From NCBI RefSeq assembly GCF_000682695.1, contig NZ_AWFG01000014.1, forward strand, positions 16,342 to 80,341: 64,000 nt of DNA, read 5' to 3'. The position numbers and the translations under genes were made by a program. The DNA is from Hyphomonas chukchiensis. GTDB lineage: Bacteria > Pseudomonadota > Alphaproteobacteria > Caulobacterales > Hyphomonadaceae. The notes below the pieces were generated by a model. That model saw nothing but the letters and a program-made list of their open reading frames with translations. It was not told the origin of the DNA and searched no databases. Positions 36,421-46,228 of the stretch are shown here, in pieces. How positions within the stretch are numbered: the stretch's first letter is position 1; every line of letters begins with the position of its first letter.

Positions 36421-38859
36421 ATGAGCGCCGAGATGTCTCCCCTGCCAATTGATGATGTGCTGGATGAGGTCTGCGCGGCGCTGCGGGACGGCCATCGCCT
36501 CGTGCTCGCTGCGCCGCCGGGCGCCGGCAAGACGACGCGTGTGCCGCTGGCACTGGCCGGACTGACGGGCGGACCTGTCGTGATTGCTGGGCGCATCCTG
36601 CTCCTGGAACCGCGCCGTGTGGCCGCGCGCATGGCGGCGGTGCGGATGGCGCAGAGCCTTGGCGAGCCGCTGGGACAGACGGTCGGACTGACCACGCGGG
36701 TCGACCGGAAAGTCTCGGCCGCAACGCGTATCGAAGTGATCACCGACGGCCTCTTCACGCGGCGCATCCTGTCGGACCCTGAAATGAAGGGCGTCGGCGC
36801 GGTCATCTTCGACGAATTCCACGAGCGGCGCCTCAATGCCGATCTTGGTCTTGCGCTCGCGCTTGAGGCGCAGGGCGTTCTGGCCGAGGATCTGCGCATC
36901 CTCGTCATGTCAGCCACGCTGGATACAGGCCGCGTCGCCACCACGATTGATGCGCCCGTGATCGAGAGTGCCGGGCGCCAGTTCGAGGTGGAGACGCGCT
37001 ATCTCGGTCGCTCGACCGACCGGATCGAGGACCGGATGGCGGCGGCGGTTCGCCGCGCATTGCGGGAGGAGGAAGGCTCCATCCTTGCCTTCCTGCCGGG
37101 CGCGCGGGAGATATCGCGTGTGGCCGAGCGGCTGGAGGACCTGCCGGACGGCTGCCGTGTTGCTCCCCTCTTTGGCGCGCTGTCACCGGCTGAACAGGAC
37201 GCGGCGGTTTCCCCTGCCCCGCCCGGTATCCGCAAGATTGTGCTGGCGACCGATATTGCGGAGAGCGCGCTGACGATTGAAGGCGTGACCGTGGTGATCG
37301 ACAGCGGTCTCGCGCGCGTCGCGGAGGACGATGCAGGCGGCCTCGGTCAGCGCCTGACAACGGTGAAGGCGTCGCGCGCATCAGTCGATCAGCGCCGGGG
37401 CCGGGCGGGCCGTACCGCGCCCGGCGTCTGCTACCGGCTCTGGGACGAAGCGGCGACACGCGGCCTTGTCGCCGCGCCGCAGCCGGAAATTCTTGGCAGC
37501 GATCTGTCGGGCCTCGTGCTGGCCCTCGCTGAATGGGGCGAGCGCGATGCGGGAAATTTGACATGGATGGACGCGCCCCCGGCGGGCAAACTGAAGGCCG
37601 CGACCGACATGCTGACGCGGCTCGGCGCGCTGGATGATGCAGGGAGCCTGACGCCGCTTGGCGCGGAGATGGCCCGCTTGCCGCTGGCGCCGCGCCTCGC
37701 TGCACTTGTGGCCGGGGCCGGATCGCCCGGCGAGAGGGCGCTGGCGGCAGAGATTGCGGCGCTGGCGGGGGAACGCGGGATGGGCGGCAATGCGGCGGAC
37801 ATTCGCGAACGCCTCTCCCGGTTTCGGGCGGAGCGGTCGCCGCGCGCACGGACGGTGCAACAGCAGGCGAAGACATGGGGCAAGGGTGCGGCGCCTTCGG
37901 GCGATGTTGCGACCCTGCTCGCCAGGGCGTGGCCGGACCAGATTGCGCGGGCCCGGCCCGGCAGTGAGGGCGTTTACCTGATGGCCTCGGGCCGCGCGGC
38001 CATGCTGCCCGTGACGGACGCGCTGGCGAAGTCCGACTGGCTGGTGATTGCGGATCTTGGCGGCGCGAGCGGGCAGGCGCGGATCACGCTGGCCGCGCCG
38101 ATCAGCGAGGCCGATGCGCTGGCCACAGGCGTCGCGACCGAGGAACGGGCGGACTTTGATCCGAAGACGGGCAAGTTTGCCGCGAGGCGCGTGCGCGCGC
38201 TGGGCGCCATCGTTCTTTCCGAAACGCCGCTGCCGAAGCCTGCGCCCGCCGTCGCCGCGCGGGCCATGATGGACGCCGTCATGGCAGAGGGCTTTGCGGC
38301 GATTGGCGCGGAAGATGTGGTCGAGGAGACGCTGGGGCGTTTGCGCGTGCTGGCGCAGGCCGGGCTGATCGAGGACGCAGACGGGTCGATTGAGAGTCTT
38401 CTGCGGAGCGCGGGCGACTGGCTGATGCCGCTCTTGAAGCGGCAGGGCGCGCAGGTGCCGGCGGCTGGAAAAGTGCGTGAGGCGCTGGTGGGCTCATTCG
38501 ACTGGCAGGTGCAGGAGGCGCTGCGGCTGCACGCGCCGCTGTCGCTGACCCTGCCGTCGGGCCAGACGGCTTCGGTGGATTATGTGGACCCTCGGGCCCC
38601 GCTGGTGTCGGCGCGGGCGCAGGCCTTTTACGGGCTGGCGACGCATCCGGCGATTGCGTCCGGCCGCGTGCCGGTGACGGTGGAACTCCTGTCGCCGGGC
38701 ATGAAGCCTGCGGCAACCACGCAGGACCTGCCGCGCTTCTGGGCCAATGGCTATCGCGACATGGCGAAGGACATGCGCGGGCGCTATCCCAAGCATGACT
38801 GGCCCGACGATCCGGCCAATGCGCGGGCGCATGAGGGGCGGACCAAGAAAAGGCTGTGA
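36421..38859 (+). CDS. hrpB: ATP-dependent helicase HrpB
   Basis: An 812-residue DEAH-type helicase. Walker A APPGAGKTT (31-39), motif II DEFHERRLNADLGLAL, motif III MSATLD and motif VI QRRGRAGR are present, followed by the HrpB-specific C-terminal domain (LSLTLPSGQ... DLPRFWANGYRDMAKDMRGRYPKHDWPDDP). Cellular role of HrpB is not well defined; RNA-related. Divergent from the symporter gene, with no clear promoter read in the 153-base gap. Confidence 0.95.
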   Translation: MSAEMSPLPIDDVLDEVCAALRDGHRLVLAAPPGAGKTTRVPLALAGLTGGPVVIAGRILLLEPRRVAARMAAVRMAQSLGEPLGQTVGLTTRVDRKVSAATRIEVITDGLFTRRILSDPEMKGVGAVIFDEFHERRLNADLGLALALEAQGVLAEDLRILVMSATLDTGRVATTIDAPVIESAGRQFEVETRYLGRSTDRIEDRMAAAVRRALREEEGSILAFLPGAREISRVAERLEDLPDGCRVAPLFGALSPAEQDAAVSPAPPGIRKIVLATDIAESALTIEGVTVVIDSGLARVAEDDAGGLGQRLTTVKASRASVDQRRGRAGRTAPGVCYRLWDEAATRGLVAAPQPEILGSDLSGLVLALAEWGERDAGNLTWMDAPPAGKLKAATDMLTRLGALDDAGSLTPLGAEMARLPLAPRLAALVAGAGSPGERALAAEIAALAGERGMGGNAADIRERLSRFRAERSPRARTVQQQAKTWGKGAAPSGDVATLLARAWPDQIARARPGSEGVYLMASGRAAMLPVTDALAKSDWLVIADLGGASGQARITLAAPISEADALATGVATEERADFDPKTGKFAARRVRALGAIVLSETPLPKPAPAVAARAMMDAVMAEGFAAIGAEDVVEETLGRLRVLAQAGLIEDADGSIESLLRSAGDWLMPLLKRQGAQVPAAGKVREALVGSFDWQVQEALRLHAPLSLTLPSGQTASVDYVDPRAPLVSARAQAFYGLATHPAIASGRVPVTVELLSPGMKPAATTQDLPRFWANGYRDMAKDMRGRYPKHDWPDDPANARAHEGRTKKRL

Positions 38860-38910
38860 GCGGGAACCAATCCATGCATAAGGGATTGATTGGCGCTGCT
38901 GGAGAGTCTG

Positions 38911-39360
38911 ATGAAAATTTCTGTCTATTTGTTCGCGCCGCTTTTGCTGACGGCCTGTGTGTCACGTCCGGTTCCGCCGGCTGAGCCCGTGACCGCCGAG
39001 ATTGACGCGCCCGCACCTGATTGCAGCGCTGAATCCTTCTCCATCTATTTCGAGGAAGGCGCGACCGACCTTTCTGAAGAATCCGATGCCGTGATGGACG
39101 CCGTTGCAGCGTCCTACGCGCGCTGCGATCTCTACAAGATGGAGATCGAGGGCCATGCCGATGCGAGTGGCGATGCGGCAACCAATGAACTGATTTCAGC
39201 CAAGCGGGCCGATGCCGTGCTGGCGGCGCTCGAGACACGCGGTATCGATGCAGAGCGCGTGCACCTCGTGGCCTATGGCGAACAGGGCGCGATCAAGACC
39301 GGCGGCGTCGAAGCCCCGCTGAACCGCAAGACCGAAGTGCGCCTGATCCCCGGAAGCTGA
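38911..39360 (+). CDS. OmpA-family lipoprotein
   Basis: A 149-residue exported protein with a lipobox LLTAC (C16) and a C-terminal OmpA/MotB domain. Peptidoglycan-binding residues are in the region IEGHADASGDAATNELISAKRADAV. It would tether the envelope to peptidoglycan as a Pal-like protein, but no tol genes are near. The ATG at 38911 follows GGAGAG; a TTG seven codons upstream is in frame but weak. Confidence 0.88.
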   Translation: MKISVYLFAPLLLTACVSRPVPPAEPVTAEIDAPAPDCSAESFSIYFEEGATDLSEESDAVMDAVAASYARCDLYKMEIEGHADASGDAATNELISAKRADAVLAALETRGIDAERVHLVAYGEQGAIKTGGVEAPLNRKTEVRLIPGS

Positions 39361-39367
39361 TAATTGG

Positions 39368-39796
39368 CTAGTGGGGGCGGGAAATGTCCGTGCCCCAGTT
39401 CATGCCCATCGACTTCTTCATCCAGTCGGAGAAGGTGGCGGGCTTTTCGAGCGATTTCGGGTCGAGTGTGCCGTAGGATACGAGCGGTCCGTCGCGACCT
39501 TCGAGACGAACGCCCTTTACGCGCTGTTCGCCCGACGACCAGTTGGACGAGCTTAGACCGGGATCGATCAGGAACATGACCTGCTCTCCGCCCGAACCGT
39601 CGAGATCACGGCCGAAAACCAGCCCGTAGACATTCTCGCGGCCCCAGAGGCCACGGCTTGCGGCCTGGCGCTTTCCGTCAAGCAGGACTTCATCCCAGAG
39701 AAGGTTGCGGCGCCATTGCAGGACATGCATGCGCTCGCCACTGATGATCTTGATATCAACATGGTGAAGCGAGAGGCGGACGATCTCGGCGTGCAT
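39368..39796 (-). CDS. Hypothetical protein, family not recognised
   Basis: A 142-residue soluble protein with beta-rich, Trp/Gly-containing sequence (RMHVLQWRRNLLWDEVLLDGKR, WGRENVYGLVFGRDLDGSGGEQ). No signal peptide or TM. The ATG at 39796 follows AAGGGA, which decides against the longer open frame to 40018 that would overlap the RluA gene. Convergent with the OmpA lipoprotein (7-base gap). Function unknown. Confidence 0.6.
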   Translation of the reverse strand: MHAEIVRLSLHHVDIKIISGERMHVLQWRRNLLWDEVLLDGKRQAASRGLWGRENVYGLVFGRDLDGSGGEQVMFLIDPGLSSSNWSSGEQRVKGVRLEGRDGPLVSYGTLDPKSLEKPATFSDWMKKSMGMNWGTDISRPH

Positions 39797-39860
39797 GGCA
39801 GAATCCCTTCTTATCGCAAAACGATAATACCCGGTGAGGAAGGAGTCAACGGACCGTTCG

Positions 39861-40508
39861 TCAGAAAGGGCACGCCGCCTCAAATGCCAGCCAGTCCTGG
39901 CTCGCAGGATGGCGAAACCGCATGGACCTTGCGTGCAAGTGCAGCCTCCCGCTCGCGGCAAGGGCCTCGGGGTGGGCGTAGATATCGTCACCGAGGATCG
40001 GATGGCCGATGGCGGCAAGGTGCAGGCGCAGCTGGTGTGTACGGCCGGTCAGCGGGGTGAGGCTGAGGCGGGCGCCATGGGCATGGCTGGCAATCGCCTC
40101 GTAGCGCGTCTGGCTTGGCTTGCCATTGTCATGGTCGACTTTCTGGCGCGGGCGGTTCGGCCAGTCCTGGCCGAGCGGCAGGTCGATGAGACCGGCAGCC
40201 TGTTCGGGCATTCCCCAAACATCTGCAATATAGATCTTTTCCACCCCGCCCTTCTCGAACTGGATGGCGAGATGGCGCTGGGCGGCTTTTGACCGCGCAA
40301 AGACGAGCAGGCCGCTGGTCGACATGTCCAGCCGGTGGACCGTGAGCGCATCCGGATAGTCGACCTGTACGCGGGCGATGGCGCAATCGGCTTTCTCGGG
40401 CCCTCTACCGGGCACTGACAAGAGCTCGGCCGGCTTGTCGATGACGATCAGGTCCGGGTCCGTGTGGAGATAGCAGACCTTGCCTTGCGGCGGGGCGTAG
40501 AGGCTCAC
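39861..40508 (-). CDS. rluA: RluA-family pseudouridine synthase
   Basis: A 215-residue pseudouridine synthase with the catalytic HRLDMSTSG (D near 80) and RTHQLRLHLAAIG. There is no S4 domain, and the length fits RluA (dual specificity for 23S rRNA and tRNA) rather than RluD. It overlaps the histidine kinase stop by 4 bases, so it is the last gene of a five-gene minus-strand operon. Confidence 0.9.
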   Translation of the reverse strand: MSLYAPPQGKVCYLHTDPDLIVIDKPAELLSVPGRGPEKADCAIARVQVDYPDALTVHRLDMSTSGLLVFARSKAAQRHLAIQFEKGGVEKIYIADVWGMPEQAAGLIDLPLGQDWPNRPRQKVDHDNGKPSQTRYEAIASHAHGARLSLTPLTGRTHQLRLHLAAIGHPILGDDIYAHPEALAASGRLHLHARSMRFRHPASQDWLAFEAACPF

Positions 40509-41935
40509 GCGCCGAGGCCCGGCAGGCTGAGACGGAAGACCGTGCCGTCCGGGCCCGTATCGGCCAGGACAAGACTGCCGCCCATTCCTTGCGCCAGCTC
40601 CCGCGCGATGACGAGGCCGAGGCCTGTGCCGCCGCGCCGCGCGCTGCCGGCGAAGGGCCGGAACAGGTTGTCGCGTGCTGATTCCGGTATGCCGGGGCCG
40701 TTGTCGGTGAATGCGAGTCCGTCCGGGCCCAGCGAGGCGACAATACGCGCCGGGCTGTCTGCGCGCGGCGCCATGGCCTCGGCTGCATTGCGCACGAGAT
40801 TGCTCGCGATACGGTGCATATGGTCGGCGTCAGCCTGTATCTGCAGCCCAGCGGGCACATTGTTTTCCCAGACGACTTCCGGATGTGCGCCGAGCGCTTC
40901 CGCCGCCGCCTCGTCCAGCACGGCGCGCAGCATGACCGGTTCCATGCGCGGCGGTGTCGGTGTCGCCTTGCCATAGTCGAGCGTCTCGGTGGCCAATGTG
41001 ATGGCGCGCTCAAGGGCGCGTTCAAGGCGCGGCGCAGCTTTCTGCACACGCGGGTCTTCGGAGCTGGCCAGCACATCCGAGACGAGCTGCGCCGAAGCGA
41101 GGGAATTGCGCAGGTCGTGATTGATCTTGGCGACCGCCGTGCCGAGTTCGGCGAGGTGGGTCTTGTTGCGGAAACTGGTGGCGACGGTTTCTTCCATGTC
41201 GGCGAGGGCGTTTTGTGCCCGGCCAATCTCGTCGCGCCGGCTCGTGGGCGGCAGGCGCCGCGACCAGGCACCCGGATCGTCCCGGAATTGCTCGGCGCTG
41301 AGCGTCACGCGTCGCATCGGGCGCACCACAAAAAGGTGGAGCATGACATAGATGATGCCGGCCGCCACGAGTGCGATCAGCAGTGACAGGCTGGCGACGC
41401 GTCTTGCATAGGCACTGATTGCCGCCTTCAGCGGCGCCTGCGGCACGACGATCTCCAGTACACGGCCGGGCGCCGATCCATCCGCCTGAATGACGAGAAT
41501 GCGATCATCGGGCGCAAAAAAGGCGCCCATGGCCGCGAAGGACCGGCTCATCATGGTGGTGCCGCGCATGTCGATATTGTGGGTTTCGCCTTCGATAGGC
41601 TGCTGCGCCGGCAGCAACTGGAAGCGCATGTCGTCCTCGATTTCCGTGACGGCGAGGACTTCGGCGCTCATCAGGAGCTGGTCGGACAGTTCGTCAGACA
41701 CATTGCGCGAGGGCGACGCATCAAGCGCGAGGGCCGCCGTTCGGGCAGCCTGGACGCGTTCATTCAGCCAGCTATTGCGAAAGCCGGAGGCGCTCGGCAC
41801 GAAAATCAATGCCTCGACGAGCAGGATGGAGCCCAGCGTGAGGGCAAACAGACGAAAGGACAGGCTTTCGAACCAGCGCGAGAGCGCGGGTGCGGGCAGA
41901 TCGCGTGCAAGGGCGGGCCGTTTATCGTCGCTCAC
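40505..41935 (-). CDS. Sensor histidine kinase with HAMP, orphan
   Basis: A 476-residue membrane kinase: TM (about 24-46), a periplasmic sensor of about 130 residues, TM (about 182-203), and HAMP (VVRPMRRVTLSAEQF). An H-box AKINHDLRNSLAS follows, then N, G1 (DNGPGIP) and G2 (GGTGLGL) boxes of the HATPase domain. No response regulator is adjacent. It lies 15 bases after the flavoprotein gene and overlaps rluA by 4 bases. The sensor domain is not recognised; the operon suggests a membrane or redox signal (inference). Confidence 0.9.
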   Translation of the reverse strand: MSDDKRPALARDLPAPALSRWFESLSFRLFALTLGSILLVEALIFVPSASGFRNSWLNERVQAARTAALALDASPSRNVSDELSDQLLMSAEVLAVTEIEDDMRFQLLPAQQPIEGETHNIDMRGTTMMSRSFAAMGAFFAPDDRILVIQADGSAPGRVLEIVVPQAPLKAAISAYARRVASLSLLIALVAAGIIYVMLHLFVVRPMRRVTLSAEQFRDDPGAWSRRLPPTSRRDEIGRAQNALADMEETVATSFRNKTHLAELGTAVAKINHDLRNSLASAQLVSDVLASSEDPRVQKAAPRLERALERAITLATETLDYGKATPTPPRMEPVMLRAVLDEAAAEALGAHPEVVWENNVPAGLQIQADADHMHRIASNLVRNAAEAMAPRADSPARIVASLGPDGLAFTDNGPGIPESARDNLFRPFAGSARRGGTGLGLVIARELAQGMGGSLVLADTGPDGTVFRLSLPGLGA

Positions 41936-41950
41936 CCAAGGTGAACTAGC

Positions 41951-43396
41951 TCACGGGATACGCTGGAGCAAGCCGACAAGACGCTTGGCAGTCTTGCCGA
42001 ACAGCGCCTCGGTGAAGTGGGCAGAGGCCGCCCGCTTCACGATTTCCGACCGCGTCGGATAAGGCGAGATGAAATTGGTTAGATCCTGCACCTTCAACCC
42101 GTTCGACATGGCGACGGCGAGGATCTGGATAATATCCCCTGCCCCCTCGCCCACAATCGACGCGCCGACCAGTTTGCCCTTGCGGATGACCAGCTTGGCT
42201 TCGCCGAGCGTCTTGCCTTCGGCCACGGCGCGATCATTGTCGTGGAAAGGGAAGGATGAAGTCGCGATCGAGTCGCCATGCTGCTCGCGCGCTTCGGCTT
42301 CCATCAGGCCGATCTGGGCGACTTCGGGCGATGTATAGGTCACGGCGGGGATGGGCAGGCTGTCCGCCTTCGTGCGCTGCTTGAAGAAGGCCCGGCGCGA
42401 GAAGACTGACGCATGCCAGCCCGCGACATGGGTGAACTGCTCGCGTCCGGCAGCGTCGCCCAGCGCCCAGACACGCGAATTGCTGCCTGAGCGGAGATTG
42501 TCACCGACAACCACGCCCTTGCGGTCAAAATCGACCTTGCCGGCTTCGAGATCCAGCCCGTCGAGCATGGTGCGACGACCGACGGCGACGAGGAGGTGGC
42601 TGCCTTCGATCAGCTTTTCGGCGCCTTCATGTTCGGCATGGACCTTGATGCGTCCGCCTTCGCCCGACACGCGCACGGCCTTGTGGCCTTCCAGCACGGT
42701 CACGCCCTCTGCGCGCAGGGCGCCAAGGGCGACGGCGGCATGGTCAGGGTCCGACTTGCCGAGCGCCCGGCCCATTTCGATGATTGTTGTCTTCGCGCCC
42801 AGACGGGTGAAAGCCTGCGCCAGTTCCATGCCGATCGGCCCGCCGCCGAGGATGACAAGATGCTCCGGAAAGTCCGGCATCGAGAAAATGGTTTCGTTGG
42901 TCAGATAGGGTGTTGCGGCGAGACCTTCGATGGGCGGGATGAAGGCGGTTGAGCCGGTCGCGATGACAATGCGCCGGGCGCGGGTGCGGCTGGTCGCCGA
43001 AACAATCGTGTCCGGATCGGCAAAGCGCGCGGCCTCACGGATGACGGTGACGCCGAGGCCTTCGAACCGTTCCTGGCTGTCGACCGGTGCGATGGTTTCA
43101 ATGACCTGGGAGACATAGGCCTTGACCGCTTCCCAATCAGTCGCCGGTGCACCGAGCGTCACGCCATACTTGCCGGCGTCGCGGGCCGACTGGGCCGCCT
43201 TGGCCACGCTGATCAGGGCCTTGGACGGGACGCAGCCATAGTTCAGGCAGTCGCCGCCCATCTCGCCTTTTTCATATAGCACGACCTTGAGGCCGAACAT
43301 GGCCGCGCCGGCCGCAGCCGAGAGGCCGCCCGAACCGGCGCCAATGACGACGAGATCGGCCTTGTGATCCGTCACCTGAAGTTTTGTATCATGCAT
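41951..43396 (-). CDS. Dihydrolipoamide-dehydrogenase-like flavoprotein (mercuric reductase type)
   Basis: A 481-residue class I pyridine nucleotide-disulfide oxidoreductase. FAD site VVIGAGSGGLSAAAGAA, redox-active C50 and C55 in GGDCLNYGCVPSK, NAD(P) site LGGGPIGMELAQAF, and dimerisation domain are present. The second cysteine pair of true mercuric reductases is absent and there are no mer genes, so annotating it as MerA would be wrong. It is encoded 1 base after a TVP38 membrane protein, a pairing seen in many bacteria. Confidence 0.9.
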   Translation of the reverse strand: MHDTKLQVTDHKADLVVIGAGSGGLSAAAGAAMFGLKVVLYEKGEMGGDCLNYGCVPSKALISVAKAAQSARDAGKYGVTLGAPATDWEAVKAYVSQVIETIAPVDSQERFEGLGVTVIREAARFADPDTIVSATSRTRARRIVIATGSTAFIPPIEGLAATPYLTNETIFSMPDFPEHLVILGGGPIGMELAQAFTRLGAKTTIIEMGRALGKSDPDHAAVALGALRAEGVTVLEGHKAVRVSGEGGRIKVHAEHEGAEKLIEGSHLLVAVGRRTMLDGLDLEAGKVDFDRKGVVVGDNLRSGSNSRVWALGDAAGREQFTHVAGWHASVFSRRAFFKQRTKADSLPIPAVTYTSPEVAQIGLMEAEAREQHGDSIATSSFPFHDNDRAVAEGKTLGEAKLVIRKGKLVGASIVGEGAGDIIQILAVAMSNGLKVQDLTNFISPYPTRSEIVKRAASAHFTEALFGKTAKRLVGLLQRIP

Positions 43397-43397
43397 C

Positions 43398-44147
43398 TTA
43401 AAGGGCGCTTTCCAGCTTGGCGGCTTTTTTCGAGAAGAGTTTCTTGTAGGCGACGGGGATCAGCGACACGACGCCGAGCGCGACAACCGCCGGTATGAGG
43501 TTTTTGGCGACACTGGCAAAGTTCGGGTCTTCGCCTGCCGCAAACGTGGCGCTGAGCCCGGCGCCGATCCACGTATAGGCAATGACGCCGGGAATGATGC
43601 CGAGCGCTGTCGTAATCGCATAGTCGCGGTATTTCGCGCCGAGAATGGCCGGGGCGATATTGGCCACCGGGAACGGGACGACCGGCAGGAAGCGCAGCGC
43701 GAACATGTAGGAGAGCGCATCTTCCTGGAAGCCGCGCTCCATCTTCTTGACGAAGGGCCCGGCGCGCTCGCGCAGGGCAGCGCCGACGGATGTGCGCGCG
43801 GCGAAGAACAGGAGGCTCGCGCCCAGTGTCGCCCCGACAACGGTCACCGGCGTGCCGCCATAGAGGCCGAACAGGAAACCGCCCGCAATCGTTATCCAGA
43901 GCGCCCCCGGCAGCATGAACAGGGTCGCGGCGGCATAGATGAGAATGTAGGCAGCGACTGCCAGGAAGAGATGCTCACTCACAAAGCTGCGCAGCGCATC
44001 CTGTTGTGTGCGGAGCGTGTCGAGCGAGAGATAGTCGAACAGGCCAAACACCCAGGCCGCGATGATGCCTGCCGCGATGACGTAAAGCGGCCAGAGGCGG
44101 ATGGCGAGCGGGGTGGGCTTGTCGGCTTGGGGCTCATTCTGTGTCAT
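43398..44147 (-). CDS. TVP38/TMEM64 (DedA-like) membrane protein
   Basis: A 249-residue membrane protein of the VTT/SNARE-associated family, with the diagnostic LPGALWITIAGGFLFG and RFLPVVPFPVANIAPAILG. About six TM helices with two reentrant segments. Members may move lipids or scramble phospholipids. The ATG at 44147 overlaps the DUF547 stop by 14 bases (coupling). The next gene is a flavoprotein, the usual neighbour. Confidence 0.9.
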   Translation of the reverse strand: MTQNEPQADKPTPLAIRLWPLYVIAAGIIAAWVFGLFDYLSLDTLRTQQDALRSFVSEHLFLAVAAYILIYAAATLFMLPGALWITIAGGFLFGLYGGTPVTVVGATLGASLLFFAARTSVGAALRERAGPFVKKMERGFQEDALSYMFALRFLPVVPFPVANIAPAILGAKYRDYAITTALGIIPGVIAYTWIGAGLSATFAAGEDPNFASVAKNLIPAVVALGVVSLIPVAYKKLFSKKAAKLESAL

Positions 44148-44934
44148 TGAGGGACCAGTCATAGGTGTAGGAGCGGATCTTCGGATTGGCGCTGATCTGC
44201 TGGGCGAGGCCTTTATCGGCATATTTGAGCAAATGGTCGATGACGCCCTGTCGGGAATCGCCGAAATCGGCTTTGAACCAGTCATAGATCGTCGAGAGGA
44301 TGAGGCCTCCGTCAGTGACGGTCACGCCGCGCGGATCGTTGACATAGGCGCGGGCGGCCGCGTCGAGGTCACCGTCGAGCGTCGCTGGTTCCCAGGCATT
44401 GTCTCTCAGGTTGGGGCAGCTGATGGCGGCGCAATTGATGGCGTAATGCACGCGCGGGTCGTGGAAGGTCGGGCGCAGGATCTTGTGCTCGATATCGTCG
44501 AGCGAGACCTCGCGACCGCCGACCATGACTTTGACCTTTTTCCACGGACCGCCGAACAGGTAGCCATCCTTGATCGAGCCGACGGGATACTTGCTGACGA
44601 TATAGCGCACAGTGACGGCGTTATAGAGATTGGCCCAGGCGGCAAAGGCGGCCTTGTTGTCGCCCGACAGGTCCATGGTCTCGAAACCGGCAATATAGGC
44701 ATCCAGTGCGGCGCGATCCGCCGCGCTGGCTTTCAGGGCGCCATAGTCGAACCGGTTCACGCCGTCGGGCGAGGTGTGCACATATTTCGACAGGAGCGCT
44801 GTCCATGGGGCGTGCTGGGCCTTCGCCATCACTGTATCTCTCGTAATCCCCGCCTCGGATTCCCTGGCCATTGCGGGCAGCGCAAGCGGCATCGTAATCA
44901 GGAGGGCGGCAAGCAGGGCGCGGGCGGGTTGCAT
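44134..44934 (-). CDS. DUF547 secreted protein
   Basis: A 266-residue protein with a signal peptide (about 1-23) and a DUF547 domain: AAWANLYNAVTVRYIV, HKILRPTFHDPRVHYAINCAAISCPNL. Conserved Cys-Pro residues are kept. The family is linked to thiol- or peptidase-like folds of unknown function. It starts a five-gene operon (DUF547, TVP38, flavoprotein, kinase, RluA) with overlapping or near-overlapping genes. Confidence 0.88.
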   Translation of the reverse strand: MQPARALLAALLITMPLALPAMARESEAGITRDTVMAKAQHAPWTALLSKYVHTSPDGVNRFDYGALKASAADRAALDAYIAGFETMDLSGDNKAAFAAWANLYNAVTVRYIVSKYPVGSIKDGYLFGGPWKKVKVMVGGREVSLDDIEHKILRPTFHDPRVHYAINCAAISCPNLRDNAWEPATLDGDLDAAARAYVNDPRGVTVTDGGLILSTIYDWFKADFGDSRQGVIDHLLKYADKGLAQQISANPKIRSYTYDWSLNDTE

Positions 44935-45043
44935 GGGACGTCGGTTCCTCGGGATGGAAGCCCGAACCTATATCCTATCACCGGATGACATGCCCGTAAC
45001 GCTTGATTGGCGCGCGATCAAAGCCGCGTGATCGCCAACAGCG

Positions 45044-46228
45044 CTACTTGCTGCCCCCGGCCGACTCGCTGTCGAGCTCCATCCAGTCCTGCGGCGGCAG
45101 GTTATAGGCCATGTCCATGACCTCGAACTCGATGCCGACCGGCTTGCGCGAGCTGGAATTCCAGAGCGCCACGACGCCCGTGTCGCGCTCGGGATCGAAC
45201 AGGATCATAGACCGGTAGCCTTCAACGGCGCCGCGATGGCCAACGACGCGGTGGCCGGTGTCGCCATATTTATAGACGCGCCAGCCAAGGGCATAGCGGG
45301 CATCCTTCATATGACCCTTGTAGCGTCGTGTGAGGCCCGATTGTTCGCGGCTCGTATAGATGCGCGGTGTTTGCAGCATGGCGAGGGCCGTGTCGCTCAG
45401 CACGTCCGGCACGAGGCCCATTTGCGCGCGCGCATAGAGCGCAAGGTCGCGGACCGAGCCATTCACGCCGCCAGCGGCGGGCACGCGGTAATAATCGTCA
45501 TTCACGATCTTCTCGCGCGGTGGGCCAGCCTCCTTGGACCGTTTCACATAAGGCCTGGCCCAGGAGTCCGAGCCTTGCAGGCCGGCCCGTCCAATGCTGG
45601 CCGTTGCCATGCCGAGCGGCCGGAAGATCGAGGCCTCGACCGTATCGGCGTAGGAAGACTTGGTGACCTGCTCGATCACTTCCGACACGGTATCGAAGGC
45701 GACATTCTGGTAGCTGTGGCATTCGCCGATGGCGCAGATATTCTTCAGGCCGCGCAGGCTTTCCCGGATTTCGACGGGGTCGCGGCCATCTTCCAGCGTC
45801 GTATCATAGGCATTGGAGACAATGCCGAGCCGGTGGGAAAGTACATCCTCAAGCGTTGCCCGAGTTTCGCCACCGCCAGGCAGCCGCAGCGATGTCTTGA
45901 ACTTCGAGACCGTGTCGGTGAGGTTCAGCTTGGCCTGCTCCGCGAGGATCGCCACTTCGCTGGCGGCAACACCCTTGGAGAGCGAGGCCCAGCGGAACAC
46001 GGTCGTGTCGGTCACAGGCGCGCCGCCGATCTCGGTAAAGCCATAGCCCTTGGCGAAGCGGATTTCGCCATTCTCGATAACGGCAACCGAAAGACCGACG
46101 ATCTCCTCGTCGGCGGCGAGGCGTTTCAGGCGCTGGTCGAGACGGTCATAGTCGATAGCCTGGGCCAGGGCGGCTGGCACGGCAATGGCGGCGGCGAGGC
46201 ACAGGATGACAGGGCGCAGGAAACGCAT
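45044..46228 (-). CDS. Serine hydrolase, class C beta-lactamase fold
   Basis: A 394-residue exported protein with a signal peptide (about 1-23) and the penicillin-binding/beta-lactamase fold. The SxxK motif is S82-L-S-K85, a YQN appears in the Y-x-N position, and GHRGAVEG replaces the KTG motif. This class includes esterases, D-aminopeptidases and peptidases as well as AmpC; true beta-lactam hydrolysis should not be assumed. It is in its own transcript, 215 bases before the divergent rpmH. Confidence 0.87.
   Translation of the reverse strand: MRFLRPVILCLAAAIAVPAALAQAIDYDRLDQRLKRLAADEEIVGLSVAVIENGEIRFAKGYGFTEIGGAPVTDTTVFRWASLSKGVAASEVAILAEQAKLNLTDTVSKFKTSLRLPGGGETRATLEDVLSHRLGIVSNAYDTTLEDGRDPVEIRESLRGLKNICAIGECHSYQNVAFDTVSEVIEQVTKSSYADTVEASIFRPLGMATASIGRAGLQGSDSWARPYVKRSKEAGPPREKIVNDDYYRVPAAGGVNGSVRDLALYARAQMGLVPDVLSDTALAMLQTPRIYTSREQSGLTRRYKGHMKDARYALGWRVYKYGDTGHRVVGHRGAVEGYRSMILFDPERDTGVVALWNSSSRKPVGIEFEVMDMAYNLPPQDWMELDSESAGGSK

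Noticed and set aside
41951..43396. Mercuric reductase (merA) call
   Set aside because: Only the common disulfide oxidoreductase cysteine pair is present; the extra C-terminal cysteine pair and mer neighbours are missing.
45044..46228. Antibiotic-resistance beta-lactamase call
   Set aside because: The SxxK and YxN are shared by many esterases and peptidases, and the KTG motif is replaced; resistance is not supported by sequence.
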